Below, in pieces: positions 10,855-21,935 of a DNA stretch of 64,000 nt (positions within the stretch are counted from its first letter, which is position 1; the number at the start of each line of letters is the position of its first letter). Source of the stretch: Pseudomonas oligotrophica (GTDB lineage Bacteria > Pseudomonadota > Gammaproteobacteria > Pseudomonadales > Pseudomonadaceae); NCBI RefSeq assembly GCF_021726475.1, contig NZ_JAKJRU010000008.1, forward strand, positions 124,001-188,000, given 5' to 3'. A program made the translations under genes and the position numbers. The notes beneath the pieces are model-generated. The model did no database searches and was not told the origin of the DNA. It saw only the letters and a program-made list of their open reading frames with translations.

Positions 10855-11644
10855 GCGTTCGATCACCGAGCGGATCCGCCTGCTCGGCCGCGCCGGCCTC
10901 GATGTGGTGGCCGCGCTGGGTCGCTCGACCCTGTTCCTCGTGCATGCCCTGTTCGGGCGCAGTGAGTTGCGCAACGGCTTCAACCTGCTGGTCCGCCAGC
11001 TGTACTTCGTCGGCGTGCTGTCGCTGGCGATCGTCGTGGTGTCCGGCATCTTCATCGGCATGGTGCTGGCGCTGCAGGGCTACAACATCCTCACCAACTA
11101 CGGTTCGGAGCAGGCGGTGGGGCAGATGATCGCCCTGACTCTGCTGCGTGAGCTCGGGCCGGTGGTCACCGCGCTGCTGTTCGCCGGTCGCGCCGGCTCG
11201 GCGCTGACCGCCGAGATCGGCAACATGAAGTCCACCGAGCAGCTCTCCAGCCTGGAGATGATCGGCGTCGACCCGCTCAAGTACATCATCGCGCCGCGAC
11301 TGTGGGCCGGCTTCATTTCGTTGCCGCTGCTGACGCTGATCTTCAACGTCGTCGGGATCTGGGGCGGTGCGATGGTCGCCGTCGACTGGCTGGGCGTCTA
11401 TGAAGGCTCGTTCTGGGCGAACATGCAGAACAGCGTCGATTTCCATTCCGATGTGTTCAACGGGATCGTCAAGAGCCTGGTGTTCGCCCTGGTGGTGACC
11501 TGGATCGCGGTGTTCCAGGGCTACGACTGCGAGCCGACCTCCGAGGGCATCAGCCGCGCTACCACGCGCACCGTCGTCTACGCCTCGCTGGCCGTCCTCG
11601 GGCTGGATTTCATTCTGACCGCATTGATGTTTGGAGATTTCTGA
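10847..11644 (+). CDS. mlaE: Phospholipid transport permease MlaE (Ttg2B)
   Basis: 265 residues of the MlaE/DUF140 permease family with several hydrophobic segments and the conserved [20 protein letters not shown] region. It forms the dimeric membrane core of the Mla transporter. ATG 10847 lies inside the end of mlaF, preceded by GGGAGG. The stop overlaps the mlaD start (ATGA). Confidence 0.96.
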   Translation: MRKRSITERIRLLGRAGLDVVAALGRSTLFLVHALFGRSELRNGFNLLVRQLYFVGVLSLAIVVVSGIFIGMVLALQGYNILTNYGSEQAVGQMIALTLLRELGPVVTALLFAGRAGSALTAEIGNMKSTEQLSSLEMIGVDPLKYIIAPRLWAGFISLPLLTLIFNVVGIWGGAMVAVDWLGVYEGSFWANMQNSVDFHSDVFNGIVKSLVFALVVTWIAVFQGYDCEPTSEGISRATTRTVVYASLAVLGLDFILTALMFGDF

Positions 11645-12102
11645 TGCGTATCCGCACACTGGAAATGGGTGTCGGGCTGTTCCTGCTCGGCGGTCTGCTG
11701 GCGCTGTTGCTGCTGTCGCTGCGGGTCAGCGGGCTGAGCGTGAGCAACGCCGATACCTACAAGCTGTACGCCTACTTCGACAATATCGCCGGGCTGACGG
11801 TGCGTTCTAAGGTGACCATGGCCGGCGTGACGATCGGCAAGGTCACGGCGATCGACCTGGACCGCGACACCTACACTGGTCGGGTGACGCTGGAGATCCA
11901 GAACGATGTGAACATCCTGCCGGTCGACTCCACTGCATCGATCCTCACGGCAGGCCTGCTTGGCGAGAAGTACATCGGGATCAGCGTGGGGGGCGAGGAG
12001 GAGGTGCTCGGCAACGGCGATACCATCCGCGATACCCAGTCGTCGCTGGTGCTCGAGGACCTGATCGGCAAGTTCCTGCTCAATTCGGTAAACAAGGAAT
12101 AA
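11644..12102 (+). CDS. mlaD: MCE-domain lipid-binding protein MlaD (Ttg2C)
   Basis: 152 residues: one N-terminal membrane anchor (about 7-27) and a periplasmic MCE domain (about 38-118, AYFDNIAGLTVRSKVTMAGV). It forms the hexameric ring that passes phospholipid between MlaC and MlaFE. The start overlaps the mlaE stop by one base. Confidence 0.96.
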   Translation: MRIRTLEMGVGLFLLGGLLALLLLSLRVSGLSVSNADTYKLYAYFDNIAGLTVRSKVTMAGVTIGKVTAIDLDRDTYTGRVTLEIQNDVNILPVDSTASILTAGLLGEKYIGISVGGEEEVLGNGDTIRDTQSSLVLEDLIGKFLLNSVNKE

Positions 12103-12115
12103 AGGAGTGCGCGCC

Positions 12116-12763
12116 ATGTTGAGACTTCTGTGTCGCGGGTTGCTGGTGCTGCTGGCCGTCCTGCCGCTGGTCGGTCAGGCGGCCGCCAGCCCCCACCAGG
12201 TCATCCAGCAGACCACCGACAAGCTGCTGGCCGACCTGCAGGCCAACAAGGAGCGCTATCGCAGCGATCCCTCGGCCTTCTACGATGCGCTGAACGACAT
12301 CCTCGGCCCGGTGGTCGATGCCGAGGGCATCTCGCGCAGCATCATGACCGTCAAGTATGCCCGCAGCGCCACTCCGGAGCAGATGAGCCGCTTCCAGGAG
12401 AACTTCAAGCGCAGCCTCATGCAGTTCTATGGCAACGCCCTGCTGGAGTACAACAACCAGCAAATCCGCGTACTGCCGCCCTCCGGCAAGCAGGACGACA
12501 AGCGTGCCAGCGTCGGCATGGAGGTCGTCGGTCGCCAGGGCGAGATCTACCCGGTGTCCTACACCATGGTGAACCAGGGCGAGTGGCGGGTGCGCAACGT
12601 GATCATCAACGGCATCAACATCGGCAAGCTGTTCCGTGACCAGTTCGCCGACTCGATGCAGAAGAACGGCGGCGACCTGGACAGGACCATCGACGGCTGG
12701 GCCGAGGTGGTCGCGCGCGCCAAGGACACGCCCGCCGGGCAGCAGGCGGCCGGTGATGAGTGA
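12116..12763 (+). CDS. mlaC: Periplasmic phospholipid shuttle MlaC (Ttg2D)
   Basis: 215 residues with a signal peptide (cleavage likely after AAA at 22-24) and the Tol_Tol_Ttg2 fold. It carries phospholipid between the outer-membrane MlaA complex and MlaD. ATG 12116 has AAAGGAG 8 nt upstream; the GTG at 12107 overlaps that ribosome binding site and is rejected. The gene overlaps mlaB by 8 bases. Confidence 0.95.
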   Translation: MLRLLCRGLLVLLAVLPLVGQAAASPHQVIQQTTDKLLADLQANKERYRSDPSAFYDALNDILGPVVDAEGISRSIMTVKYARSATPEQMSRFQENFKRSLMQFYGNALLEYNNQQIRVLPPSGKQDDKRASVGMEVVGRQGEIYPVSYTMVNQGEWRVRNVIINGINIGKLFRDQFADSMQKNGGDLDRTIDGWAEVVARAKDTPAGQQAAGDE

Positions 12764-13067
12764 AGCGCGGATCGAGCAGGGCGCGGCCGGCGAGCTGCGT
12801 CTGGTCGGCGTGCTCGACCATCGCAGCGGCCCTGGCTTGCGCGAGAGCGGCCGGGCGCTGATCGGTGCAGGTGCCGGCGAGCTGCTGGTCGACTGCTCGG
12901 GCGTGGAGAAATCCACCAGCGTGGGCTTGTCGCTGCTGCTGTCGTTCATGCGCGATGCCCGGGCGCGCGGTCGCACGCTGCGCGTGGCCGGGTTGCCGGA
13001 AGACATGGCGAAGATCGCCAGGGTCTCCGGGCTGGAAGACATTCTGCCGCTCGCCGAGCGGGACTGA
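12756..13067 (+). CDS. mlaB: STAS-domain protein MlaB
   Basis: 103 residues forming a single STAS domain with the conserved DCSGVEKSTSVGLSLLLSF stretch that carries the helix-capping Ser/Thr. MlaB binds MlaF and is needed for assembly and activity of the transporter. The ATG at 12756 lies within the end of mlaC; the longer open frame upstream is a shadow of mlaC. Confidence 0.93.
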   Translation: MSEARIEQGAAGELRLVGVLDHRSGPGLRESGRALIGAGAGELLVDCSGVEKSTSVGLSLLLSFMRDARARGRTLRVAGLPEDMAKIARVSGLEDILPLAERD

Positions 13068-13082
13068 GCGAAGGGACGGGCG

Positions 13083-13577
13083 ATGAAGCTGAACTGGGCC
13101 GAACGGATGCGCGAACGTCTGCACCTGCTTGCCGAGGCGCTGGGCAACCTGCTGGTCGAGGCGTTCCACTACCTGGCGCTGTTCGCCATCGGCGCGGCCA
13201 CCGCCTGGGCGGCGCTGATGGCCTTCCTCGAGATGGTCGCCAAGGGCAGCGCGTCGGTCGACGACATCCTGCTGCTGTTCATCTATCTCGAGCTCGGCGC
13301 GATGGTGGGGATCTACTTCAAGACCAACCACATGCCGGTTCGCTTCCTCATCTACGTGGCGATCACGGCGCTGACCCGCCTGCTGATCTCCGATGTCTCC
13401 CATCATCACCGGCCGGATATGGGCGTGGTCTATGTGTCCGGCGCGATCCTGCTGCTCGCCCTGGCGGTGCTGGTGGTGCGCTACGCCTCGTCGCGCTTCC
13501 CGGCGCCGCAGCCCGATGGCGCCCGGCAGGCGCAGCGACCGTCGCTGCAGGCGGGGCAGGGCGACGCGGTCGACTGA
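13083..13577 (+). CDS. PsiE-like four-helix membrane protein
   Basis: 164 residues resembling the phosphate-starvation-inducible PsiE family: about four hydrophobic segments (roughly residues 25-50, 58-80, 87-105 and 112-132) and the segment LELGAMVGIYFKTNHMPVRFLIYVA (given here only to mark the region; key residues are E near 70 and the HMPVR near 85). The tail is proline- and glutamine-rich and probably disordered. It follows mlaB by 15 bp and precedes the ibaG promoter, so it is likely the last gene of the mla transcript. The biochemical function of PsiE proteins is unknown; the role here is not inferred beyond membrane location. Confidence 0.8.
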   Translation: MKLNWAERMRERLHLLAEALGNLLVEAFHYLALFAIGAATAWAALMAFLEMVAKGSASVDDILLLFIYLELGAMVGIYFKTNHMPVRFLIYVAITALTRLLISDVSHHHRPDMGVVYVSGAILLLALAVLVVRYASSRFPAPQPDGARQAQRPSLQAGQGDAVD

Positions 13578-13602
13578 TCGGCTGCCCGGCCGCCGGGCGG
13601 GG

Positions 13603-13631
13603 TTCGCAGCTCCGGGGGTTTTTTGTATGAT
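13603..13631 (+). promoter_or_regulatory. Predicted sigma-70 promoter of ibaG-murA
   Basis: TTCGCA (13603-13608) and TATGAT (13626-13631) are 17 bp apart, with the -10 39 bp before the ibaG start. A GC-rich hairpin (GCCCGG-CCG-CCGGGC) lies just upstream and may end the mla transcript. Confidence 0.45.
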
Positions 13632-13669
13632 GGCCGGCCCGTGCGCCTTCGCGCCGATCGAGGTTGAAC

Positions 13670-13909
13670 ATGCAGGCCCTAGAAGTGAAGAATTTCCTGG
13701 AAGCGAAGCTTCCGGGAGCCCAGGTGGAAGTCGAAGGCGAAGGCTGCAACTTCCAGCTGAACGTCATCAGCGATGAGCTGGCCGCGCTCGGTCCGGTCAA
13801 GCGTCAGCAACAGATCTACGCGCATCTCAATCCCTGGATCGCCGACGGCAGCATCCATGCCGTCACCATGAAGTTCTTCAGTCGCACCGACTGGGCTGCC
13901 CGCGCCTGA
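13670..13909 (+). CDS. ibaG: BolA-family protein IbaG (YrbA)
   Basis: 79 residues of the BolA/IbaG family, which pair with monothiol glutaredoxins to bind Fe-S clusters and affect acid and envelope stress. The core EGCNFQLNVISDEL and the C-terminal HAVTMKFFSR are conserved. The ATG at 13670 is preferred to the in-frame TTG at 13664. It is followed by murA after 93 bp, as in many gammaproteobacteria. Confidence 0.94.
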   Translation: MQALEVKNFLEAKLPGAQVEVEGEGCNFQLNVISDELAALGPVKRQQQIYAHLNPWIADGSIHAVTMKFFSRTDWAARA

Positions 13910-13933
13910 GTGCGGCGGCAACCGAACAGCTAG

Positions 13934-15268
<1,335 letters not shown>

Positions 15269-15270
15269 TA

Positions 15271-15431
15271 GCGATCTGCTGCGTTAAAAACAGGCTCGGA
15301 ATGCTCATTTACAGCTAGTAAACTCCGCGTCCTCGCCTGTTTGACTCGCTGACGCTCGCTCTTCGGGCCAGCCTTTGGCTGTTACTCTCGTTGGTCGTTG
15401 CGCCTTGCATGACGCTAGCTCGCGAGATCGC
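15271..15431. repeat. Composite imperfect palindrome between murA and hisG
   Basis: An inner imperfect palindrome spans 15288-15342: AAACAGGC (15288-15295) pairs with GCCTGTTT (15335-15342) and TTTAC (15308-15312) with GTAAA (15318-15322), centred on AGCTA. Outer arms GCGATCTGC (15271-15279) and GCGAGATCGC (15422-15431) are also partly complementary. Between them, 15343-15399 looks like extra sequence inside the palindrome. From memory, similar palindromes are dispersed between genes in pseudomonads; copy number cannot be tested here. Confidence 0.6.
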
Positions 15432-15488
15432 ACTTGGTCATGTGGTCGCCCTTCGAGGCTGGCCGTTGCCATTCAAGGAAAACGCTCC

Positions 15489-16121
15489 ATGCTCACCATC
15501 GCCCTGTCCAAAGGCCGCATCCTCGACGATACCCTGCCGCTGCTGGCCGAGGCAGGCATCGTACCGACCGAGAATCCGGACAAGAGCCGCAAGCTGATCA
15601 TCCCGACCACCCAGGATGACGTGCGCCTGCTGATCGTGCGTGCCACCGACGTACCGACCTACGTCGAGCACGGCGCCGCGGACCTCGGCGTGGCCGGCAA
15701 GGACGTGCTCATGGAGTACGGCGGCCAGGGCTTGTACGAGCCGCTGGACCTGAAGATCGCCAACTGCAAGCTGATGACCGCCGGGCGGATCGGCGCGCCC
15801 GAGCCCAAGGGGCGGCTGCGCGTCGCCACCAAGTTCGTCAACGTCGCCAAGCGCTACTACGCCCAGCAGGGGCGCCAGGTCGAGATCATCAAGCTCTACG
15901 GCTCGATGGAGCTGGCGCCGCTGGTCGGCCTGGCCGACAAGATCATCGATGTGGTGGACACCGGCAACACGCTGCGCGCCAACGGCCTGGAACCGCAGGA
16001 GCTCATCGCCACCATCAGTTCGCGCCTGGTGGTCAACAAGGCCTCGATGAAGATGCAGCATGCGCGCATCCAGGCACTGATCGAGGCCCTGCAGGCCGCC
16101 GTCGGGCGACACCACGCCTAA
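15489..16121 (+). CDS. hisG: ATP phosphoribosyltransferase HisG, short form
   Basis: 210 residues, the length of the short HisG form that lacks the C-terminal regulatory domain and requires HisZ. It starts [14 protein letters not shown]; the longer in-frame upstream ORF runs through the palindromic element and is rejected. It catalyses the first step of histidine synthesis. The hisZ partner is not in this window. Confidence 0.97.
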   Translation: MLTIALSKGRILDDTLPLLAEAGIVPTENPDKSRKLIIPTTQDDVRLLIVRATDVPTYVEHGAADLGVAGKDVLMEYGGQGLYEPLDLKIANCKLMTAGRIGAPEPKGRLRVATKFVNVAKRYYAQQGRQVEIIKLYGSMELAPLVGLADKIIDVVDTGNTLRANGLEPQELIATISSRLVVNKASMKMQHARIQALIEALQAAVGRHHA

Positions 16122-16135
16122 CGTCTTACGCCGCA

Positions 16136-16160
16136 TTCGGCTATCCGACCCATAGCCGAA
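16136..16160. repeat. Perfect 9-bp inverted repeat after hisG
   Basis: TTCGGCTAT (16136-16144) and ATAGCCGAA (16152-16160) flank a 7-nt loop. No T-run follows, so it is not a standard terminator. It lies in the 195-bp hisG-hisD gap, where no gene is seen. Confidence 0.5.
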
Positions 16161-16316
16161 AAGCGCGGGCGCCGTCCGGGCCTCCTTGGTACTCTAGGCG
16201 TCCTGCAGGGTCGGCCCGCAAGCTGCGGCGTCCGGCCGCCAGGTCGCTGTCCCTGGCGGCTCATTCCGACCGAAGACTCCAAGCCGTTTCATTGCTAGCC
16301 AACCGCGAGGCCCGTC

Positions 16317-17624
16317 ATGACCGCTTCCCCCGCTGTGCGTCGACTCAACGCTGCCGATCCCGACTTTGCCCGGCAGATGGACCATCTGCTGAGCTGGGAA
16401 AGCGTATCCGACGACGCGGTGAACGGGCGTGTACTGGAGATCATCCAGGCCGTGCGCGAGCGCGGCGATGCGGCGCTGGTCGAGTTCACCCGTCGCTTCG
16501 ACAACCTCGAGGTGGCCGCCATGGCCGACCTCATCCTGCCGCGCGAGCGCCTCGAGCTGGCCCTCGAGCGCATTTCCGCCGAGCAGCGCAGCGCGCTGGA
16601 GGCCGCGGCCGAGCGCGTGCGCAGCTACCACGAGCGGCAGAAACAGGACTCCTGGACCTATACCGAGGCTGATGGCACCGTGCTCGGGCAGAAGGTCACC
16701 CCGCTGGATCGCGCCGGCCTCTACGTGCCGGGCGGCAAGGCCGCCTATCCTTCGTCGGTGCTGATGAACGCGATTCCGGCCAAGGTCGCCGGCGTGCCCG
16801 AGGTGGTCATGGTCGTGCCGACGCCGCGCGGCGAGGTCAACGAGCTGGTGCTCGCGGCCGCGGCCATCGCCGGTGTCGACCGGGTGTTCTGCATCGGCGG
16901 CGCCCAGGCGGTGGCGGCGCTGGCCTACGGCACCGAGAGCGTGCCGCCGGTGGACAAGATCGTCGGTCCCGGCAACATCTACGTGGCCACCGCCAAGCGC
17001 CATGTGTTCGGCAAGGTCGGCATCGACATGATCGCCGGCCCGTCGGAGATCCTCGTGGTCTGCGATGGCAAGACCGATCCGGACTGGATCGCCATGGACC
17101 TGTTTTCCCAGGCCGAGCACGACGAGGATGCGCAGTCGATCCTGGTCAGCCCGGATGCGGACTTCCTCGAGCGTGTCGCCGAGAGCATCGCGCGCCTGCT
17201 GCCGACCCTGGAGCGCGCGGAAATCGCGCGCACCTCGCTGGCCGGGCGCGGGGCGCTGATCCAGGTGGCCGACATGGACCAGGCCATCGAGGTCGCCAAC
17301 CGCATCGCGCCCGAGCACCTCGAGCTGTCGGTGGAAGATCCACAGCAGTACCTGCCGCAGATCCGTCACGCCGGGGCCATCTTCATGGGCCGCTATACCG
17401 CCGAGGCGCTGGGCGACTACTGCGCAGGCCCCAACCACGTGCTGCCGACCTCCGGGACCGCGCGCTTTTCCTCGCCGCTGGGCGTGTACGACTTCCAGAA
17501 GCGCTCGTCGATCATCCACTGCTCGGCCAACGGCGCGTCGCAGCTGGGCCGGATCGCCTCGGTGCTGGCGCGGGGCGAATCGCTGACCGCCCACGCACGC
17601 AGCGCCGAGTACCGGATCAAGTAA
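16317..17624 (+). CDS. hisD: Histidinol dehydrogenase HisD
   Basis: 435 residues of the zinc-dependent HisD family, which oxidises L-histidinol to histidine in two NAD-dependent steps. Conserved stretches include [32 protein letters not shown] and [17 protein letters not shown]. It is in the plus-strand hisG-hisD-hisC group. Confidence 0.98.
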   Translation: MTASPAVRRLNAADPDFARQMDHLLSWESVSDDAVNGRVLEIIQAVRERGDAALVEFTRRFDNLEVAAMADLILPRERLELALERISAEQRSALEAAAERVRSYHERQKQDSWTYTEADGTVLGQKVTPLDRAGLYVPGGKAAYPSSVLMNAIPAKVAGVPEVVMVVPTPRGEVNELVLAAAAIAGVDRVFCIGGAQAVAALAYGTESVPPVDKIVGPGNIYVATAKRHVFGKVGIDMIAGPSEILVVCDGKTDPDWIAMDLFSQAEHDEDAQSILVSPDADFLERVAESIARLLPTLERAEIARTSLAGRGALIQVADMDQAIEVANRIAPEHLELSVEDPQQYLPQIRHAGAIFMGRYTAEALGDYCAGPNHVLPTSGTARFSSPLGVYDFQKRSSIIHCSANGASQLGRIASVLARGESLTAHARSAEYRIK

Positions 17625-17630
17625 GCCGTA

Positions 17631-17700
17631 GGGTGGAAAACGGCCGCAGGCCTTTTCCACCCGGGCGTCACCTGGTGGAGAACGCTGCGCGGTTTCCACC
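17631..17700. repeat. Two tandem hairpins in the hisD-hisC gap
   Basis: Hairpin 1 (17631-17662) has GGGTGGAAAA paired with TTTTCCACCC and an inner GGCC/GGCC stem. Hairpin 2 (17674-17700) has GGTGGA paired with TCCACC around GCTGCGCG. The two share the GGTGGA-N-TCCACC theme and differ in the middle, as dispersed REP-like intergenic repeats often do. They start 7 bp after the hisD stop. Confidence 0.6.
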
Positions 17701-17732
17701 CCTGCGCAAACCAAATTCGAGGAGAGAAGGGC

Positions 17733-18791
17733 ATGAGCAAGTTCTGGAGCCCCTTCGTCAAGGACCTGGTGCCCTACGTGCCGGGCGAGCAGCCGAAGCT
17801 GAGCCGGCTGGTCAAGCTCAATACCAACGAGAACCCCTATGGTCCGTCGCCGCGGGCCATCGAGGCGATGCAGGCGGCCATCGGCGACGAGCTGCGCCTG
17901 TATCCCGATCCCAACGGCGAGCGCTTGAAGCAGGCGGTGGCCGACTATTACGGCGTCAGTGCGGCCCAGGTATTCGTCGGCAACGGCTCTGACGAGGTGC
18001 TGGCGCATGCCTTCCACGGGCTGTTCCAGCACGGCCGCCCGCTGCTGTTCCCCGACGTGACCTACAGCTTCTACCCCGTTTACTGCGGCCTGTACGGCAT
18101 TGACTACCAAACCGTTGCGCTGGACGAGCAGTTCCAGATCGAGGTGGACGACTACCGCCGGCCGAACGGCGGGATCATCTTCCCCAATCCGAACGCGCCG
18201 ACCGGCCGTCTGCTGCCGCTCGAGGCCATCGAGCGCCTGCTTGCCGCCAATCCGGACTCGGTGGTGCTGGTGGATGAGGCCTACGTCGACTTCGGCGGCC
18301 AGAGCGCCATTGCGCTGGTCGATCGCTATCCGAATCTGCTGGTCACCCAGACGCTGTCCAAGTCGCGCTCGCTGGCGGGGCTGCGGGTCGGCCTGGCAGT
18401 GGGGCATCCGGAGCTGATCGAGGCGCTGGAGCGGATCAAGAACAGCTTCAACTCCTACCCGCTGGACCGCATCGCCCTGGCCGGCGCGGCGGCGGCATTC
18501 GAGGATCGCGCCTATTTCGAGCAGACCTGCCGGCGCGTCATCGACAGCCGCGAGGCGCTGGTCGCCAGCCTGGCTGCGCTGGGCTTCGAGGTGCTGCCGT
18601 CGGCCGCCAACTTCGTCTTCGCCCGGCATGCCGCGCACGACGCCGCGCAGCTGGCCGCGCGCCTGCGCGAACAGGGCGTGATCGTGCGGCACTTCCGCCA
18701 GCCGCGCATCGAGCAGTTCCTGCGCATCACCATCGGCGCGCCCGAGCAGAACCAGGCGTTGCTTGACGCTTTGGGTGCGGCGCTGGCCTGA
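17733..18791 (+). CDS. hisC: Histidinol-phosphate aminotransferase HisC
   Basis: 352 residues, fold-type I PLP aminotransferase. The Schiff-base lysine is K210 in [10 protein letters not shown], with NPNAPTG at about 152-158 and DEAYVDF at 181-187. It transfers the amino group to imidazole-acetol phosphate in histidine synthesis. GAGGAGAG upstream of the ATG at 17733 supports the start. Confidence 0.97.
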   Translation: MSKFWSPFVKDLVPYVPGEQPKLSRLVKLNTNENPYGPSPRAIEAMQAAIGDELRLYPDPNGERLKQAVADYYGVSAAQVFVGNGSDEVLAHAFHGLFQHGRPLLFPDVTYSFYPVYCGLYGIDYQTVALDEQFQIEVDDYRRPNGGIIFPNPNAPTGRLLPLEAIERLLAANPDSVVLVDEAYVDFGGQSAIALVDRYPNLLVTQTLSKSRSLAGLRVGLAVGHPELIEALERIKNSFNSYPLDRIALAGAAAAFEDRAYFEQTCRRVIDSREALVASLAALGFEVLPSAANFVFARHAAHDAAQLAARLREQGVIVRHFRQPRIEQFLRITIGAPEQNQALLDALGAALA

Positions 18792-18800
18792 GGTGCCAGC

Positions 18801-18821
18801 GGCCCGCCATCGCGGCGGGCC
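18801..18821. terminator. Hairpin between convergent hisC and algW
   Basis: GGCCCGCC (18801-18808) pairs perfectly with GGCGGGCC (18814-18821) around a 5-nt loop in the 37-bp gap between convergent genes. T-runs are weak on both sides, so termination is inferred from stem strength and position. Confidence 0.5.
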
Positions 18822-18828
18822 TGTGGCG

Positions 18829-19977
<1,149 letters not shown>

Positions 19978-20030
19978 CAGGAGGGTCCGGACAGGTTGCG
20001 GGCGCAGAGGGCGCCCCTTAAGGTGGCCGC

Positions 20031-20036
20031 ATTATA
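20031..20036 (-). promoter_or_regulatory. Candidate -10 element of the algW promoter
   Basis: The minus strand reads TATAAT, 54 bp upstream of the algW start, in the divergent gap with the Nif3-family gene. A convincing -35 at 16-18 bp is not seen. Confidence 0.4.
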
Positions 20037-20116
20037 CGAAGCTCTCCGTGAAATGCAGCTATGCGCACGCCGCCAGCACGCGCCGTGCGCATAGCGCCGC
20101 TCCTGTCGAGGTACCC

Positions 20117-20875
20117 ATGACCGTTTCCCTGCAAGCGCTGGTCGCCGAATGCGACCGCTACCTGAATGCGGCGCGTATCGCCGATTACTGCCCCAACGGC
20201 TTGCAGGTCGAGGGACGGGCGCAGGTCCGGCGCATCGTCAGCGGGGTCACGGCCAGCCAGGCCCTGCTGGATGCGGCCGTGCAGGCGCAGGCCGACGCGG
20301 TGCTGGTGCACCATGGTTATTTCTGGAAGAACGAGGATGCGCGGGTGGTCGGCATGAAGCAGCGGCGCCTGCGTACCCTGCTGGCCAACGACATCAGCCT
20401 GTTGGCCTATCACCTGCCGCTGGACCTGCACCCCGAGGTCGGCAACAACGTGCGCCTCGGCCAGGTGCTCGGCCTACCGATCGAGGGGCCGCTGGACCCG
20501 GACGACCCGCGCTCGATCGTGCTCCACGGGCGGTTGGCCGAGCCGCTGTCGCCCGCCGTGTTCAAGCAGCGCATCCACAAGGCGCTTGGCCGCGAGCCGT
20601 TGATGGTCGACGCCGAGCGGCCGATCCGGCGCGTCGCCTGGTGCACCGGCGGTGCCCAGGGCTATATCGAGCAGGCGGTCGCCGCCGGGGTCGACGCCTA
20701 CCTCACCGGCGAGGTCTCGGAGCAGACGGTGCATGTCGCCCGCGAGAACGGCCTGAGTTTCTTCGCCGCCGGGCACCACGCCACCGAGCGTTATGGCGTG
20801 CAGGCGCTGGGCGATTACCTGGCCCGTCGCTTCGGCGTCGAACACCTGTTCGTCGATTGCGACAACCCCGTCTGA
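20117..20875 (+). CDS. Nif3-like dinuclear metal centre protein
   Basis: 252 residues of the NIF3/YbgI family. The paired metal-binding histidines are in VLVHHGYFWK and in FFAAGHHATERYG near the C-terminus. The start ATG at 20117 fits the family (MTVSLQALVAECDRYL); the ORF open from 19970 is longer than the family. The molecular function of this family is unsettled (GTP cyclohydrolase-like hydrolase has been proposed). Confidence 0.92.
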   Translation: MTVSLQALVAECDRYLNAARIADYCPNGLQVEGRAQVRRIVSGVTASQALLDAAVQAQADAVLVHHGYFWKNEDARVVGMKQRRLRTLLANDISLLAYHLPLDLHPEVGNNVRLGQVLGLPIEGPLDPDDPRSIVLHGRLAEPLSPAVFKQRIHKALGREPLMVDAERPIRRVAWCTGGAQGYIEQAVAAGVDAYLTGEVSEQTVHVARENGLSFFAAGHHATERYGVQALGDYLARRFGVEHLFVDCDNPV

Positions 20876-21005
20876 GCGCTGCCGGGACAGGCATAAAACT
20901 ATAACGTTAAGGTCTAAGTGCGGGCTCTGATAGAGCTTTACCTCGTGATAGAGTGGCCGCGTCCAAACGGCCGCCCGGCCGTCCAATTGCCCTTCGTGAG
21001 TAGCC

Positions 21006-21923
21006 ATGGTCGACAAACTGACGCATCTGAAACAGCTCGAGGCCGAGAGCATCCACATCATTCGCGAGGTCGCCGCCGAGTTCGACAATCCGGTCATGCT
21101 CTATTCGATCGGCAAGGACTCGGCCGTGATGCTGCACCTGGCGCGCAAGGCCTTTTTCCCCGGCAAGCTGCCGTTCCCGGTGCTGCACGTCGACACGCGC
21201 TGGAAGTTCCAGGAGATGTACCGCTTCCGCGAGAAGATGGTCAGCGAATACGGCCTGGATCTGCTCACCCACATCAACCCCGAGGGTGTGGCCCAGGACA
21301 TGAACCCCTTCACCTACGGCAGTGCCAAGCACACCGACGTGATGAAGACCGAGGGCCTCAAGCAGGCGCTGGACAAGTACGGCTTCGACGCCGCCTTCGG
21401 TGGCGCGCGCCGTGACGAGGAAAAATCCCGTGCCAAGGAGCGCGTCTACTCGTTCCGTGACAGCAAGCACCGCTGGGACCCGAAGAACCAGCGCCCCGAG
21501 CTGTGGAACGTCTACAACGGCAAGGTCAAGAAGGGCGAGTCGATCCGCGTGTTCCCGCTGTCCAACTGGACCGAGCTGGATATCTGGCAATACATCTACC
21601 TGGAGCAGATCCCGATCGTGCCGCTGTACTTCGCCGCCGAGCGCGAGGTGGTCGAGCTCAACGGTGCCCTGGTGATGATCGACGACGAGCGCATCCTCGA
21701 GCACCTGACGCCCGAGCAGAAGGCGGGCATCCAGAAGAAGATGGTGCGCTTTCGCACCCTCGGCTGCTACCCGCTGACCGGCGCCGTGGAGTCCACCGCC
21801 ACCACCCTGCCGGAAATCATCCAGGAGATGCTCCTGACCCGCACTTCCGAACGCCAGGGCCGCGTGATCGACCACGATCAGGCCGGTTCGATGGAAGAAA
21901 AGAAACGTCAGGGCTACTTCTAA
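21006..21923 (+). CDS. cysD: Sulfate adenylyltransferase subunit 2 CysD
   Basis: 305 residues of the PAPS-reductase/ATP-PPase superfamily with the PP-loop-like [13 protein letters not shown] near residue 37. With CysN it makes adenosine 5'-phosphosulfate from sulfate and ATP. A TATAAC -10-like element lies at about 20900-20905 without a clear -35, which would fit an activator-dependent (CysB) promoter, but no CysB site was identified. cysNC follows after 12 bp. Confidence 0.97.
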   Translation: MVDKLTHLKQLEAESIHIIREVAAEFDNPVMLYSIGKDSAVMLHLARKAFFPGKLPFPVLHVDTRWKFQEMYRFREKMVSEYGLDLLTHINPEGVAQDMNPFTYGSAKHTDVMKTEGLKQALDKYGFDAAFGGARRDEEKSRAKERVYSFRDSKHRWDPKNQRPELWNVYNGKVKKGESIRVFPLSNWTELDIWQYIYLEQIPIVPLYFAAEREVVELNGALVMIDDERILEHLTPEQKAGIQKKMVRFRTLGCYPLTGAVESTATTLPEIIQEMLLTRTSERQGRVIDHDQAGSMEEKKRQGYF

Positions 21924-21935
21924 GGACTGCGCATC

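Noticed and set aside
13083..13577. Assignment of the PsiE-like gene as a phosphate-regulated psiE orthologue
   Set aside because: No Pho box was recognised upstream and the gene is in the mla operon; only family-level similarity is claimed.
15375..15488. N-terminal extension of HisG from the upstream in-frame ATG
   Set aside because: It would translate the palindromic repeat; HisG homologues begin at [13 protein letters not shown] (15489).
16194..18692. 832-codon minus-strand ORF antisense to hisD and hisC
   Set aside because: Histidine/arginine/glycine-rich shadow of two well-recognised plus-strand genes; no family match.
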